From CAZDRX01 sp964508225 (GTDB taxonomy: Bacteria; Patescibacteriota; Gracilibacteria; Peribacterales; Peribacteraceae): 23,649 bases of DNA. Below, piece after piece: positions 1-7,400 of this stretch; within the stretch, counting starts at the first letter, position 1, and every line of letters begins with the position of its first letter. Below the pieces are notes generated by a model. The model did no database searches. It was not told the DNA's origin and saw only the letters and a list, made by a program, of their open reading frames with translations. Both the position numbers and the translations under genes were made by a program. The stretch covers positions 1-23,649 of the forward strand of contig CAZDRX010000017.1 of the NCBI GenBank assembly GCA_964508225.1, written 5' to 3'.

Positions 1-379
1 AGGCGGTCTTTCCCGTCGTCAGGAGACGCTCCACCATCGCCACAAGCGACTTGATCGTCATGTCTTTCTTCACAAAGTAATCATCCACCTGATACGCCTT
101 GCCGCGGTCGCGGTTCGCCTGATCGTCGAAATTCGTGAGGATGATGACCGGGAAGCTGCGCTGATCCTTGGGGAGACGCTCCAGCACGCCGAACCCGTCG
201 AGCACGGGCATGTTGATATCGAGGAGCACCATGTCGGGCTTCTCCTTCGTAATTTCATCAAGCGCTTCCTGGCCATTGCTGGCCGTACGGATGATGTACA
301 CCGCGGGATCGAATTTCCGCAGGTAGAGGTCACGGAGCACCGTGTCGTCTTCGGCGATCAGGAGTTTGAATTGCGCCAT
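1..379 (-). CDS. Response regulator, receiver domain (3' end outside window)
   Basis: CheY-like receiver domain that takes phosphate from a partner histidine kinase. The 126 visible residues cover a whole receiver fold: acidic pocket E10-D11-D12, phosphoacceptor D54 in LLDINMP, the switch threonine T82 in ILTN, and the conserved lysine K104 in YFVKK. The frame is still open at base 1, so it cannot be told whether this is a single-domain regulator or has an output domain. The ATG at 379 is chosen because a near-consensus promoter lies 7 nt upstream, leaving essentially no leader. No histidine kinase is visible. The gene follows tsf on the same strand but has its own promoter and a possible terminator before it. 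Confidence 0.9.
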   Translation of the reverse strand, partial: MAQFKLLIAEDDTVLRDLYLRKFDPAVYIIRTASNGQEALDEITKEKPDMVLLDINMPVLDGFGVLERLPKDQRSFPVIILTNFDDQANRDRGKAYQVDDYFVKKDMTIKSLVAMVERLLTTGKTA

Positions 380-386
380 AAGACAC

Positions 387-415
387 ATTATACCGTAAGT
401 CGGCGCTGTTTTCAA
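387..415 (-). promoter_or_regulatory. Promoter of the response regulator (leaderless)
   Basis: On the minus strand TTGAAA (410-415) is followed after 17 nt by TATAAT (387-392). Only 7 nt separate the -10 box from the ATG at 379, so transcription should start at or next to the start codon. Confidence 0.75.
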
Positions 416-435
416 TGACCGTTCCACGTCAAACA

Positions 436-456
436 GGAGAATCGCTCCGATTCCCC
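436..456 (-). terminator. Possible terminator after tsf
   Basis: A 9-bp stem with one G-U pair (GGGGAATCG / CGATTCTCC) and a 3-nt loop lies 22 nt past the tsf stop codon. It is followed by the weak U-rich tail TGTTTGA. The stem is good and the tail poor, so intrinsic termination is plausible, not certain. Confidence 0.45.
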
Positions 457-478
457 GGTTTGGACGTAGGTTCTGCTC

Positions 479-1252
479 TCAGTTGAAAGATACGCGGACG
501 TACTCTTTGACCTTGGCGGCGCCGAGCATCTTCTCGACGGTCTGGTTCTGATCCTTCACGAACGGCTGGGTGAGGAGAGCATTCTCCTCGCGGAACTTCT
601 TCTCCTTGCCGAGCATGATCTTTTCGAGGATCTCCGGCGGCTTCTTGTCGTTCTTCATCTGCTCCTTCCAGATCTCTTTCTCCTTGAGAACAGCTTCCTG
701 TGAGACATCCGAGGCGTGGACGTAGGTCGGGTTCATGGCGGCGCCGTGCATGGCGACGTCACTGGCCTGCTCCACCGTACCTCCCTCGAGACCGACGACG
801 ACGCCGATCTTGCGATTGCTGTGGACGTACGTGCCGACGACCGGCGCGCTCACTTCCTTCGTGTCACCGACAGAGATGTTCTCACCGAGCTCAAGCACAG
901 CAGCCGGAACCTTCTCTGCGGCGTAGGCATCGAAGCCGGTTTTGCCCTCAGCGAGGAGTTTGTCGGCCAGACCCTGTCCGAACTTGAGGAAGACCTCCGA
1001 GCGTCCGACGAAATCGGTCTCGCAGCGTACCTGTACGAGTCCGGCCTTGGAGCCCGAGGTTGCGATGAAGATGGCGCCTTCCGTCTGAACGCGGTCGCCT
1101 TTCTTCACGGCCTGCGCTTTACCCTTCTTGCGGAGGATATCGATCGCGAGATCTTCATCACCCTTGGCTTCCTCCAGCGCGTTCTTCGCATCGAGGATAC
1201 CGCTGCCCGTGCGGGCGCGGAGCTTGGCGACTTGTTCTGCAGTGATACTCAT
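479..1252 (-). CDS. tsf: Translation elongation factor Ts
   Basis: Nucleotide exchange factor that regenerates EF-Tu-GTP in the cytoplasm. The 257 residues open with a UBA-like helical domain (RTGSGILDAKNALEEAKGD) followed by the core with the family motif CETDFVGR near residue 78, which contacts EF-Tu, and later HGAAMNPTYV, typical of the second core subdomain. The length is slightly under the roughly 280 residues of E. coli EF-Ts. It starts 35 nt after the rpsB stop, the classic rpsB-tsf order, so it is probably co-transcribed with rpsB. No Shine-Dalgarno sequence precedes the ATG; the preceding bases are C-rich. Confidence 0.97.
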   Translation of the reverse strand: MSITAEQVAKLRARTGSGILDAKNALEEAKGDEDLAIDILRKKGKAQAVKKGDRVQTEGAIFIATSGSKAGLVQVRCETDFVGRSEVFLKFGQGLADKLLAEGKTGFDAYAAEKVPAAVLELGENISVGDTKEVSAPVVGTYVHSNRKIGVVVGLEGGTVEQASDVAMHGAAMNPTYVHASDVSQEAVLKEKEIWKEQMKNDKKPPEILEKIMLGKEKKFREENALLTQPFVKDQNQTVEKMLGAAKVKEYVRVSFN

Positions 1253-1287
1253 GGTCGTGGGTTGGAAAAGGGGAAATCGGGAACAGA

Positions 1288-1995
1288 TTACTGCTTCATC
1301 GGTACGGTCTCGGGCTGTGCCTTGGCTCCTTCGAGTTCAGCCTGCACGGTGGAGAGGATGAGTTCGATCGACTTCACGGCATCATCGTTGGCCGGAATGT
1401 AGATCTTGAAGTCATCCGGATCGGCGTTGCTGTCACAGATACCGAAGACGGGGATGCCGAGCTTGCGTGCCTCGAGCACAGCCACGCGGTCGCGGACGGC
1501 GTCGACGATGAACACGGCGTCGGGGAGATTCTTCATGCTGGCCACACCGGCGAATCCGGCGTCGAGCTTGGCGAGCTCCTTGCGGAGAACGACCTGCTCT
1601 TTCTTCGTGTACTTCTCCACGTCACCCGTGCGGAACGACTGCTGGAGATCGAGGTAGTACTTCATGCGGTTCTTGATCGTGGACCAGTTCGTGAGGAGAC
1701 CCGGAACCCACTTCTTCGTGACGACGGGCTGGCCGAGTGCCTTGCTCACGCGCTCGATCGGGATGAGTGCCTGGAGCTTCGTGGAGACGAAGAGGATCGT
1801 CTTTCCTGACTTCTGGAGCGAGCGGAGTTCGTCGCAGGACTTGCGGAGTGCGACTTCGGTCTTCTCGACATCGAAGATGTGGATGCCGCGCCGGACACCG
1901 AACAGATTCGGCTTCATCTTGGGGTTCCACTTTTCTTTGCGGTGGCCGAAGTGACAGGCGGCGGCGATGAGATCTTTTGGCTTCGGAAGAGCCAT
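1288..1995 (-). CDS. rpsB: 30S ribosomal protein S2
   Basis: Small-subunit ribosomal protein that joins the 30S particle late and helps recruit S1 in bacteria that have it. The 235 residues carry the S2 signatures HFGHRKEKWNPKM near residue 15, FGVRRGIHIFDVEKT, KWVPGLLTNWSTIKNR and, near the C-terminus, CDSNADPDDFKIYIPANDD. The length is normal for the family. It is first in a two-gene operon with tsf. The ATG at 1995 has no SD and is preceded by a pyrimidine-rich stretch. A good promoter about 170 nt upstream gives this gene a much longer leader than others in the window, which suggests leader-based control, as is known for S2 in other bacteria. Confidence 0.97.
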   Translation of the reverse strand: MALPKPKDLIAAACHFGHRKEKWNPKMKPNLFGVRRGIHIFDVEKTEVALRKSCDELRSLQKSGKTILFVSTKLQALIPIERVSKALGQPVVTKKWVPGLLTNWSTIKNRMKYYLDLQQSFRTGDVEKYTKKEQVVLRKELAKLDAGFAGVASMKNLPDAVFIVDAVRDRVAVLEARKLGIPVFGICDSNADPDDFKIYIPANDDAVKSIELILSTVQAELEGAKAQPETVPMKQ

Positions 1996-2164
1996 AGAAT
2001 GATGGGGAAACGCGCTCTTTCAGCGCTGAAATGGGGGATAAATGATGATGAACATCCTTGGGGTCTTAACTCTCTGACGTCTTCTCGCTCATTGCGGAGG
2101 ATTTCCCTTTCGGGATCAGGACCGCGCGATCAGTCGGAGAGGAATGCTTTCTTCAGTCGGAAGC
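1996..2164 (-). promoter_or_regulatory. Long 5' leader of rpsB, possible autoregulatory region
   Basis: About 170 nt of predicted untranslated leader. It contains two copies of the 9-mer TCCGACTGA (minus strand; plus coordinates 2130-2138 and 2153-2161), the first at the predicted 5' end. It also has a TCCC-GAAA-GGGA tetraloop hairpin near 2105-2116 and a GCGCT/AGCGC hairpin at 2012-2026, about 17 nt before the start. S2 represses its own operon through the leader in Escherichia coli; whether this leader binds S2 is inference. Confidence 0.4.
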
Positions 2165-2170
2165 GGAGAC

Positions 2171-2199
2171 GTTATACCTACGAAAAGCCCCCAGTGCAA
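2171..2199 (-). promoter_or_regulatory. Promoter of rpsB-tsf
   Basis: TTGCAC (2194-2199) and TATAAC (2171-2176) on the minus strand are 17 nt apart. The predicted start near 2164 leaves a leader of about 170 nt before rpsB. Confidence 0.65.
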
Positions 2200-2216
2200 G
2201 CCTTCAGGCGTGTTCC

Positions 2217-2462
2217 TTAGGAGTGATGACGGTCGTTCGGGTTCTTGAGATTCCCGTCAGAATGCTGCGGCGAAGCCGTGAGGAGTGCTGCGAGTGAGAT
2301 GAGCGTGGCCTTAGCGACTCTGCCGAAGGACGAGAGCCCGTCGTCGATCTCGGTGCTTCTCCTCGGGAATTTTTCCGGCTGCTGCCACTCGCGTGCAGGA
2401 GTGACCTTCGTCACGGTGCTGTGATAATCGGCGACAGTTCGCGGGGAGCCACGGAGAGCCAT
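2217..2462 (-). CDS. Possible small hypothetical protein, 81 residues
   Basis: Not a recognised family. The frame encodes 81 residues from the ATG at 2462; it stays open a further 20 codons upstream, but that part overlaps the promoter. The N-terminal half is polar, residues about 48-62 (VAKATLISLAALLTA) are hydrophobic and could be a short membrane segment, and the tail is polar and His-rich at the end. Codons look like those of the neighbours (ACG CTC ATC TCA CTC GCA). It lies between glyS and rpsB with a candidate promoter of its own just after the probable glyS terminator. The leader is pyrimidine-rich (CCCCTCCCCATTTC), like those of other genes here. It could still be a chance frame. Confidence 0.45.
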   Translation of the reverse strand: MALRGSPRTVADYHSTVTKVTPAREWQQPEKFPRRSTEIDDGLSSFGRVAKATLISLAALLTASPQHSDGNLKNPNDRHHS

Positions 2463-2493
2463 GAAATGGGGAGGGGAAAGCGGCACAGAAGGT

Positions 2494-2522
2494 ACCCTAA
2501 AGGCGGGGATACCGGGATGCAA
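2494..2522 (-). promoter_or_regulatory. Candidate promoter of the 81-residue ORF
   Basis: TTGCAT (2517-2522) and TAGGGT (2494-2499) on the minus strand are 17 nt apart. The -35 box overlaps the U-tail of the glyS terminator. The -10 box is weak; the -35 matches the TTGCAx form seen at rpsB, rpsU and carB. Confidence 0.45.
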
Positions 2523-2543
2523 AAATGTGCCTCAGTCCACATT
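2519..2543 (-). terminator. Probable terminator of glyS
   Basis: On the minus strand AATGTG and CACATT form a 6-bp stem around an 8-nt loop, and a run of five T ends the hairpin (CACATTTTTGC). It lies 27 nt past the glyS stop. The stem is short and A/T-rich. Confidence 0.5.
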
Positions 2544-2570
2544 GATTCGTGGCTTCGTACCGCGGTGATT

Positions 2571-3974
2571 TTACGATCGGCTTCGGAGCTGATCCAGAAG
2601 CGCGCTGATCGTGAGGCGCTCCTGCTTCTGCGTGTCGCGGTCGCGGATCGTCACGGTGTCCTTCTCGCCCTGCGCCGCATCTTCGCCGATCGTGCCGAAG
2701 TCCACGGTGACGCATTTCGGCGTGCCGGTTTCGTCCTGACGGCGGTACCGCTTTCCGATGCTTCCCGTCATGTCGTAGTCCACCACAAGCCCTGTTTCCT
2801 GAACAATTTTTTTGTGCAACTCTTCCGCGTACTTGCTCAGGTGTTCCTTCTTGGAGAGCGGAAGAATGGCGAGGTCGAACGGCGCGATGAGGGGCTTCAG
2901 GTGCAACACGGTACGTGAGTCGTCTTCCGCGAGCTTCTCCTCCTCGTATGCTTCGAGCAGAATCGCGAGCACCGTGCGTGTGAGACCGAACGTCGGTTCC
3001 ACCACGTAGGGCACGAACTTCTTCTTCGGATCATCAGGGTCGGTGTAGGTCATGTCCTGACCGCTGAACTTGGCATGCTGCGTCAGATCGAAATCCCCGC
3101 GGTTCGCGAGGCCGTAGAGCTCACCCCATCCCCACGGGTACTGATACTCGATGTTGAGCGTGCGCGACGAGTAGTGGGAGAGTTCTTCCTTCGCGTGCTC
3201 GCGGACGCGGAGACGCTCGGGAGAGAGTCCGATGTCCAGACACCACTGCCACATGAGAGATTTCCATTCTTCAAAGATGGGACCTTCGGTTCCCGGTTCC
3301 ACGAAGTACTCGATCTCCATCTGCTGGAACTCCCTCGTGCGGAAGGTGAAGTTGCCCGGCGTGATTTCGTTGCGGAACACCGTACCCACCTGCGCGACGC
3401 CGAAGGGGAGCCTTCTGCGGCTTGTCTGAGCGATATTCTTGAAGTTCACGAACATACCCTGCGCGGTCTCGGGGCGCAGGTAAATGTCGGCACCTTCGCC
3501 TTCGATCACACCCTGCTGTGTCTTGAACATGAGGTTGAATTTCTTCGCAACCGCCCAGTCGATCGAGCCGCACGATGGGCACGTGATCTTCTCCGCGACG
3601 AGCATCGGCTGGACCTGATCGAGTGTGAGCACGGCGGCTCCCTCCACGCCGATCTTTTCCTCGAGGAGTTTGTCACCGCGGAAGCGCTGCTTGCACTTCT
3701 TGCAGTCCACGAGCGGGTCACCGAAGTTCGAGACATGTCCGCTCGCCTCCCAGACTTTCGGGTTCATGAGGATGCCGGTCTCGATGCCCACCATATCCCT
3801 GCGGTGATGCACGAAACGGCGCCACCACTCACGCTGGATGCGGTTCTTGATCTCGAGTCCGAGCGGGCCGTAGTCCCACGTGTTCGCGAGGCCTCCGTAA
3901 ATCTCGGAACCGGGGAAGATGAACCCGCGGCGCTTGCAGAGGGAGACGAGAGCATCGAGCGAAGGGGCGGGCAT
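2571..3974 (-). CDS. glyQS: Glycine--tRNA ligase, single-chain (alpha2) type
   Basis: Class II synthetase that charges tRNA-Gly. This is the homodimeric type found in archaea, eukaryotes and part of the bacteria, not the alpha2-beta2 enzyme of E. coli. Of 467 residues, about 8-60 form motif 1 (FIFPGSEIYGG, WDYGPLG). C91/C94 and C132/C135 form a likely zinc site. RPETAQGMF near 167 and FRNEITPGNFTFRTREF are motif 2; VEPTFGLTRTVLAIL is motif 3. The C-terminal anticodon-binding domain begins around LIAPFDLAILPLS. The start at 3974 fits the usual N-terminus (LVSLCKRRGF follows at once). The leader is C-rich without SD. Transcription diverges from prsW. Confidence 0.96.
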   Translation of the reverse strand: MPAPSLDALVSLCKRRGFIFPGSEIYGGLANTWDYGPLGLEIKNRIQREWWRRFVHHRRDMVGIETGILMNPKVWEASGHVSNFGDPLVDCKKCKQRFRGDKLLEEKIGVEGAAVLTLDQVQPMLVAEKITCPSCGSIDWAVAKKFNLMFKTQQGVIEGEGADIYLRPETAQGMFVNFKNIAQTSRRRLPFGVAQVGTVFRNEITPGNFTFRTREFQQMEIEYFVEPGTEGPIFEEWKSLMWQWCLDIGLSPERLRVREHAKEELSHYSSRTLNIEYQYPWGWGELYGLANRGDFDLTQHAKFSGQDMTYTDPDDPKKKFVPYVVEPTFGLTRTVLAILLEAYEEEKLAEDDSRTVLHLKPLIAPFDLAILPLSKKEHLSKYAEELHKKIVQETGLVVDYDMTGSIGKRYRRQDETGTPKCVTVDFGTIGEDAAQGEKDTVTIRDRDTQKQERLTISALLDQLRSRS

Positions 3975-3986
3975 GAGGGGGGTTTA

Positions 3987-4005
3987 GGAACCGTTACACG
4001 GTACC
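3987..4005. repeat. Imperfect palindrome in the glyS leader
   Basis: GGAACCGT and ACGGTACC face each other across 3 nt with one mismatch. It lies 12 nt upstream of the glyS start codon and overlaps a possible extended -10 (TGGTACCGT, minus strand, 3998-4006). It could be an operator or a leader hairpin; the sequence alone does not decide. Confidence 0.4.
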
Positions 4006-4066
4006 AGCCCTGGACGGTCTTGGGGAGGCCGCATGCTCCGAACCCGCAGGGACGTTTTCTCCAAGC

Positions 4067-4093
4067 CAAAAATATGATATAATCAGAAGATTT
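4067..4093 (+). promoter_or_regulatory. Promoter of prsW, extended -10 with AGATTT
   Basis: TGATATAAT (4075-4083) is an extended -10 box; AGATTT follows after 4 nt (4088-4093). No clear -35 box. The leader is about 20 nt and pyrimidine-rich before the ATG. The same layout precedes three other plus-strand genes. Confidence 0.7.
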
Positions 4094-4110
4094 CCTGAAC
4101 CCTCATCTCC

Positions 4111-5682
4111 ATGCGCATTCTCGCGATCATCATCGCTCTCGGATCGGCCGCTGTGCTCATCCGTGTCTGGACGGGCATGATGAACGTGAAGGCCGTCGAG
4201 GAGGAATCACTCGCTGCGATCGAGAAGAAGCACCCGTATCTCCCGAAGTCCGGAGCCGTCATGGTCTCGGTGGCCATCGCGGGAATTCTCTTCTTCCTGT
4301 CGCTTCGGTACGGGAAGAACACATCGCTTGCATCACTCTCCGGCAATACCGCGTACCTGCGCACGGCATTCGTCTTCCTTGCCATCGTCGGGTTCGGGAT
4401 ATTCGACCAGATGCGGTGGCAGGGCAGCAAGGAACGCCACAAATACTTCTATGCGTTCGTGCTCGGTACGCTCGTCACGTGGATCCTCATCGCGTTCAAG
4501 CGTGCATTCTTCGAGACCGGCATCGGGCAGGATCCGTTCCTCATGGCGCTCGGTTTCTCGTGCGTCATCATCGGCTGGAAATTCCTCTTCGGGCGCTGGA
4601 ATGCGTCCATCAAGGCAACGGTTCTCGGAACGTTCCTGTTCTGGGTGATCTACGCCATCCTCCGGTACAAGACGCGCGACGAACTCATCGCCACGGCTAT
4701 CGCGGCGGTCATCGCGGCGATTCCGGCCGTCATCTGGTCCAAATTGTTCCTGAGCTATCACAAAGAGCGGAGGAGTGTCGTACTCCTGGCATTCTTCGCC
4801 GGCATGCTCTCGACGGTGCCGATTCTTTTCTACAACGAGCTCATGGTGCGCGGCATTGAGCTGAATTTCTTCATTTTCAAGATCGTGCCCGTGAGCTTCA
4901 ACAGTTCTTCGCATGACTTCGTGTCGAACAGCAGCGTCTTCGGGGACATCGGGAACAAGGCCACGGTAGTCCTCATCACGCTCTTCACGTACCTCACGGT
5001 CGGTGTCATCGAAGAGACGAGCAAGTTCTGGGTGCTCAAGAAGAGCAGCCGCGAATTTTTCCGTTCCATCGATGACACGATCCAGCTCTCCATCGTGGTT
5101 GCGCTCGGATTCGCTTTTGCCGAGAACCTCGTCAATCCGTCGTACTTCATCTCATTCGTACAGCAGTACCTCGTGAACCCGCCCTCTCCCATGTGGGGAC
5201 CGCTCATCGGCAGCGTCTTCGGACGCGCGGTGCTCACGACCATGGTGCACGTTCTCTCCACCGGTGTCCTCGGATACTTCTTCGGTCTCGCATTCTTTGC
5301 GTCGCCGGTCATCCGTGACCAGTTCGAGAAAGGAAAAGGACATCCCCTCATGTGGATCATCCATCGCATGCTGTCGATCCGCACCGAAGCGGTCTACGCG
5401 CGTACACAGATCGTGGCAGGACTTCTCCTCTCGTTCATCCTTCACGGAGCATTCGATTTCATCGTGTCACTCCCCGATGTGCTCCCGAATCATCCGGCGA
5501 GCCTCGGCGCTCTCCTCGAGGCGCCCCCGTCTTCATTCCTCTACAGCATCGGCATCACGCTTCTGCCGTCGCTTTTCTATGTGGTGGGAGGGTTCTGGCT
5601 GCTCACCATGCTCTTCCAGCGCAAGGAGGACATGAAGGAGTTCGGGGCGGTCGTGGAATCGCAGTCCTTCGTCACCGAGTAG
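4111..5682 (+). CDS. prsW: PrsW-family glutamic intramembrane protease
   Basis: Polytopic membrane protein of the PrsW/M82 family, whose founding member in Bacillus cuts an anti-sigma factor within or near the membrane. All four family signatures are present in the second half: E301-E302-x-x-K305 (VIEETSK), GFAFAEN with E338-N339, H380 in MVHVLSTG, and H445-x-x-x-D449 (LHGAFDF). About a dozen hydrophobic segments are visible. The first 200 residues form an extra multi-spanning region, so the 523 residues are well above the usual length of roughly 220-400. The substrate is unknown; no anti-sigma factor is seen nearby. The ATG at 4111 lies about 20 nt past the predicted transcription start. Confidence 0.9.
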   Translation: MRILAIIIALGSAAVLIRVWTGMMNVKAVEEESLAAIEKKHPYLPKSGAVMVSVAIAGILFFLSLRYGKNTSLASLSGNTAYLRTAFVFLAIVGFGIFDQMRWQGSKERHKYFYAFVLGTLVTWILIAFKRAFFETGIGQDPFLMALGFSCVIIGWKFLFGRWNASIKATVLGTFLFWVIYAILRYKTRDELIATAIAAVIAAIPAVIWSKLFLSYHKERRSVVLLAFFAGMLSTVPILFYNELMVRGIELNFFIFKIVPVSFNSSSHDFVSNSSVFGDIGNKATVVLITLFTYLTVGVIEETSKFWVLKKSSREFFRSIDDTIQLSIVVALGFAFAENLVNPSYFISFVQQYLVNPPSPMWGPLIGSVFGRAVLTTMVHVLSTGVLGYFFGLAFFASPVIRDQFEKGKGHPLMWIIHRMLSIRTEAVYARTQIVAGLLLSFILHGAFDFIVSLPDVLPNHPASLGALLEAPPSSFLYSIGITLLPSLFYVVGGFWLLTMLFQRKEDMKEFGAVVESQSFVTE

Positions 5683-5729
5683 TGTTTTCCGCGGAGGATA
5701 AGACCCCTTAATCCGGAGGCTTTTTGGCT

Positions 5730-5758
5730 TTCAAATTTCCGTTCCCGCGGAGTACCAT
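5730..5758 (+). promoter_or_regulatory. Candidate promoter of the S41 peptidase gene
   Basis: TTCAAA (5730-5735) and TACCAT (5753-5758) are 17 nt apart, giving a leader of about 20 nt before the ATG at 5786. Both boxes deviate from consensus. Confidence 0.45.
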
Positions 5759-5790
5759 ACCGCAACAACTTCACCCCCGTTTTGTATGGT
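5754..5790 (+). repeat. Inverted repeat enclosing the S41 peptidase start codon
   Basis: ACCATAC (5754-5760) is exactly complementary to GTATGGT (5784-5790), which contains the ATG at 5786. The loop is 23 nt. If transcription starts near 5765, the left arm is mostly outside the mRNA, so a start-codon hairpin would require an earlier promoter. Confidence 0.4.
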
Positions 5791-7396
5791 TCTCCGCAAG
5801 TCAGCAGTCTCTTTGCTCGTCGCCGTCCTCCTTTTCTCCCCGCTTGCAGCAGGAGCTGCTTCGGTGACAGGAATCGTGAACACTTCGGCGCCGACGGTCT
5901 CGCGCGCGGACTTCCTCTCGTGGTCGTACGTCGCGCTCGATCTGCACAAGGAGAAAGGAACCTGCACGCTGCCCTTTTCGCGCACACCGCGTGGCATGAA
6001 GGAGGTGCTCTGTTCCGCGCAGACGCAGGGAGTACTCGGTTTCTTCAATACGGGAAAGGACTACTTCAAGATGAGTGCCCCCGTCACCCGAGGCGAAGCC
6101 CTGCAGGTGCTCACGGGACTTCTCGATGAGCAGCAGACCGCCGACGTGAGCGCGTTCACCGATCTCAAGACCGAGAGCGAGAAGCAGGCCGCGAGGAATG
6201 CCATCGCGCTCAAGTGGATTGTGCCGCTGAATGCCAAGGTATTCGGTTTCAAGAAACAGCTCACGGGTGCGGAGACGCTCGCGCTCCTGCAGGCTGTTTC
6301 CGGTGCGTATCCCGACCGCGTCCGCACGAAGATCACCATCAATCTCGCACCACAGGGTGACACGGGGACCCTGCCGGAGGAGCAGCTGATGAATGCCGTG
6401 TGGCAGCTCCTCATGCGTGACTACCTCCGCAACAACAAGATCGACCAGAAGGAGGCGGCGTACAAAGCCATCGAAGGCATGGTCGATTCGCTCCACGATC
6501 CCTATACGAGTTTCTTCCGTCCGGCGGTCGCGAACGATTTCCAGTCGCAGATCAAAGGAGAGCTCTCCGGCATCGGTGCGCAGATCGAGGATCTGAGCGG
6601 TGCGATCGTCATCGTTGCCCCGCTTCCGGGTTCCCCTGCGGAGAAAGCGGGTCTTCAGCCCGGTGACCAGATCATGGAAGCCAACGGCACGGTGCTCACC
6701 GGTCTTGGTACCGAGAAGGCTGTCACCTACATCCGCGGCGAGAAAGGCACACAGGTGATCCTCAAGATCAGGCGCGGCGGCATCGAGATCATGGTCACGG
6801 TTATCCGTGACGTCATCTCCATTCCCGAGGTTTCGGTGAAGTGGCAGGGCGACATCGCCATCGTCACCCTCGCACAGTTCGGTGAGACGACGCAGAAGCG
6901 TATCCGCTCCATTCTCGCCGATGTCCAGAAGCAGAACCCGCACGGTCTCATCCTCGATCTCCGCAACAACGGCGGCGGACTCCTTTCCGCTGCAGATACC
7001 GTGATGAGCAACTTCCTCCCGAAGGGCTCCGTGGTGACCAAAGTGAAGGGTCGCACCGAAACGACGCTCGAGAAGACGCAGGATGAGCCCACGATCAACG
7101 CCTCCGTGAAGATGGTCGTTCTCGTGAACAAGGGTTCGGCCAGTGCGTCCGAGATCACCGCCGGTGCACTGCAGGATATGAAGCGTGCCACGGTTGTCGG
7201 TACGCAGACCTTCGGCAAGGGCACGGTGCAGGAAGTCATCGGCTTCCAGTCGGGCGAGGCTCTCAAGCTCACGATTGCAGAATGGCTCACGCCACTCGGC
7301 CGTACCATCGAAGGTGTGGGACTCAAGCCCGATGTCATCGTGGACACCGCCGACCGTGACGAGCAGCTGCGCCGCGCTCTCGACATTCTCCGTTAA
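5786..7396 (+). CDS. Secreted S41 C-terminal processing peptidase with SLH-like N-terminus
   Basis: Serine protease of the CtpA/Prc (S41A) family, acting outside the cytoplasmic membrane on C-termini of exported proteins. Order over 536 residues: signal peptide about 1-24 (LLVAVLLFSPLAAGAA); about 40-170 a region resembling S-layer homology modules (VSRADFLSWSYVALDL, APVTRGEALQVLTGLL, QLTGAETLALLQAV); then the S41 helical region (DSLHDPYTSFF) and a PDZ domain about 250-335 (GSPAEKAGLQPGDQI). The protease core has nucleophile S455 in GSASASEITAGAL and lysine K478 in TFGKGTVQ, so the catalytic dyad is intact. The SLH assignment is by eye and less certain than the protease. The gene ends 4 nt before maf. 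Confidence 0.93.
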   Translation: MVLRKSAVSLLVAVLLFSPLAAGAASVTGIVNTSAPTVSRADFLSWSYVALDLHKEKGTCTLPFSRTPRGMKEVLCSAQTQGVLGFFNTGKDYFKMSAPVTRGEALQVLTGLLDEQQTADVSAFTDLKTESEKQAARNAIALKWIVPLNAKVFGFKKQLTGAETLALLQAVSGAYPDRVRTKITINLAPQGDTGTLPEEQLMNAVWQLLMRDYLRNNKIDQKEAAYKAIEGMVDSLHDPYTSFFRPAVANDFQSQIKGELSGIGAQIEDLSGAIVIVAPLPGSPAEKAGLQPGDQIMEANGTVLTGLGTEKAVTYIRGEKGTQVILKIRRGGIEIMVTVIRDVISIPEVSVKWQGDIAIVTLAQFGETTQKRIRSILADVQKQNPHGLILDLRNNGGGLLSAADTVMSNFLPKGSVVTKVKGRTETTLEKTQDEPTINASVKMVVLVNKGSASASEITAGALQDMKRATVVGTQTFGKGTVQEVIGFQSGEALKLTIAEWLTPLGRTIEGVGLKPDVIVDTADRDEQLRRALDILR

Positions 7397-7400
7397 GACG

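Noticed and set aside
70..333. 87-residue minus-strand frame at the left edge
   Set aside because: Alternative frame of the response regulator; the receiver-domain frame is the coding one.
2040..2090. Eight-codon frame (ATGAGCGAGAAG...) in the rpsB leader as a leader peptide
   Set aside because: No start signal and no codon bias suggesting attenuation; short frames like this occur by chance.
3075..4082. 335-residue open frame on the plus strand
   Set aside because: Shadow of glyS, with typical antisense composition (many Arg, His and Glu).
5688..5730. Hairpin with GGAT/ATCC and a later TTTTT as terminator of prsW
   Set aside because: The stem has an internal mismatch and is separated from the T-run by 6 nt; too weak to annotate.
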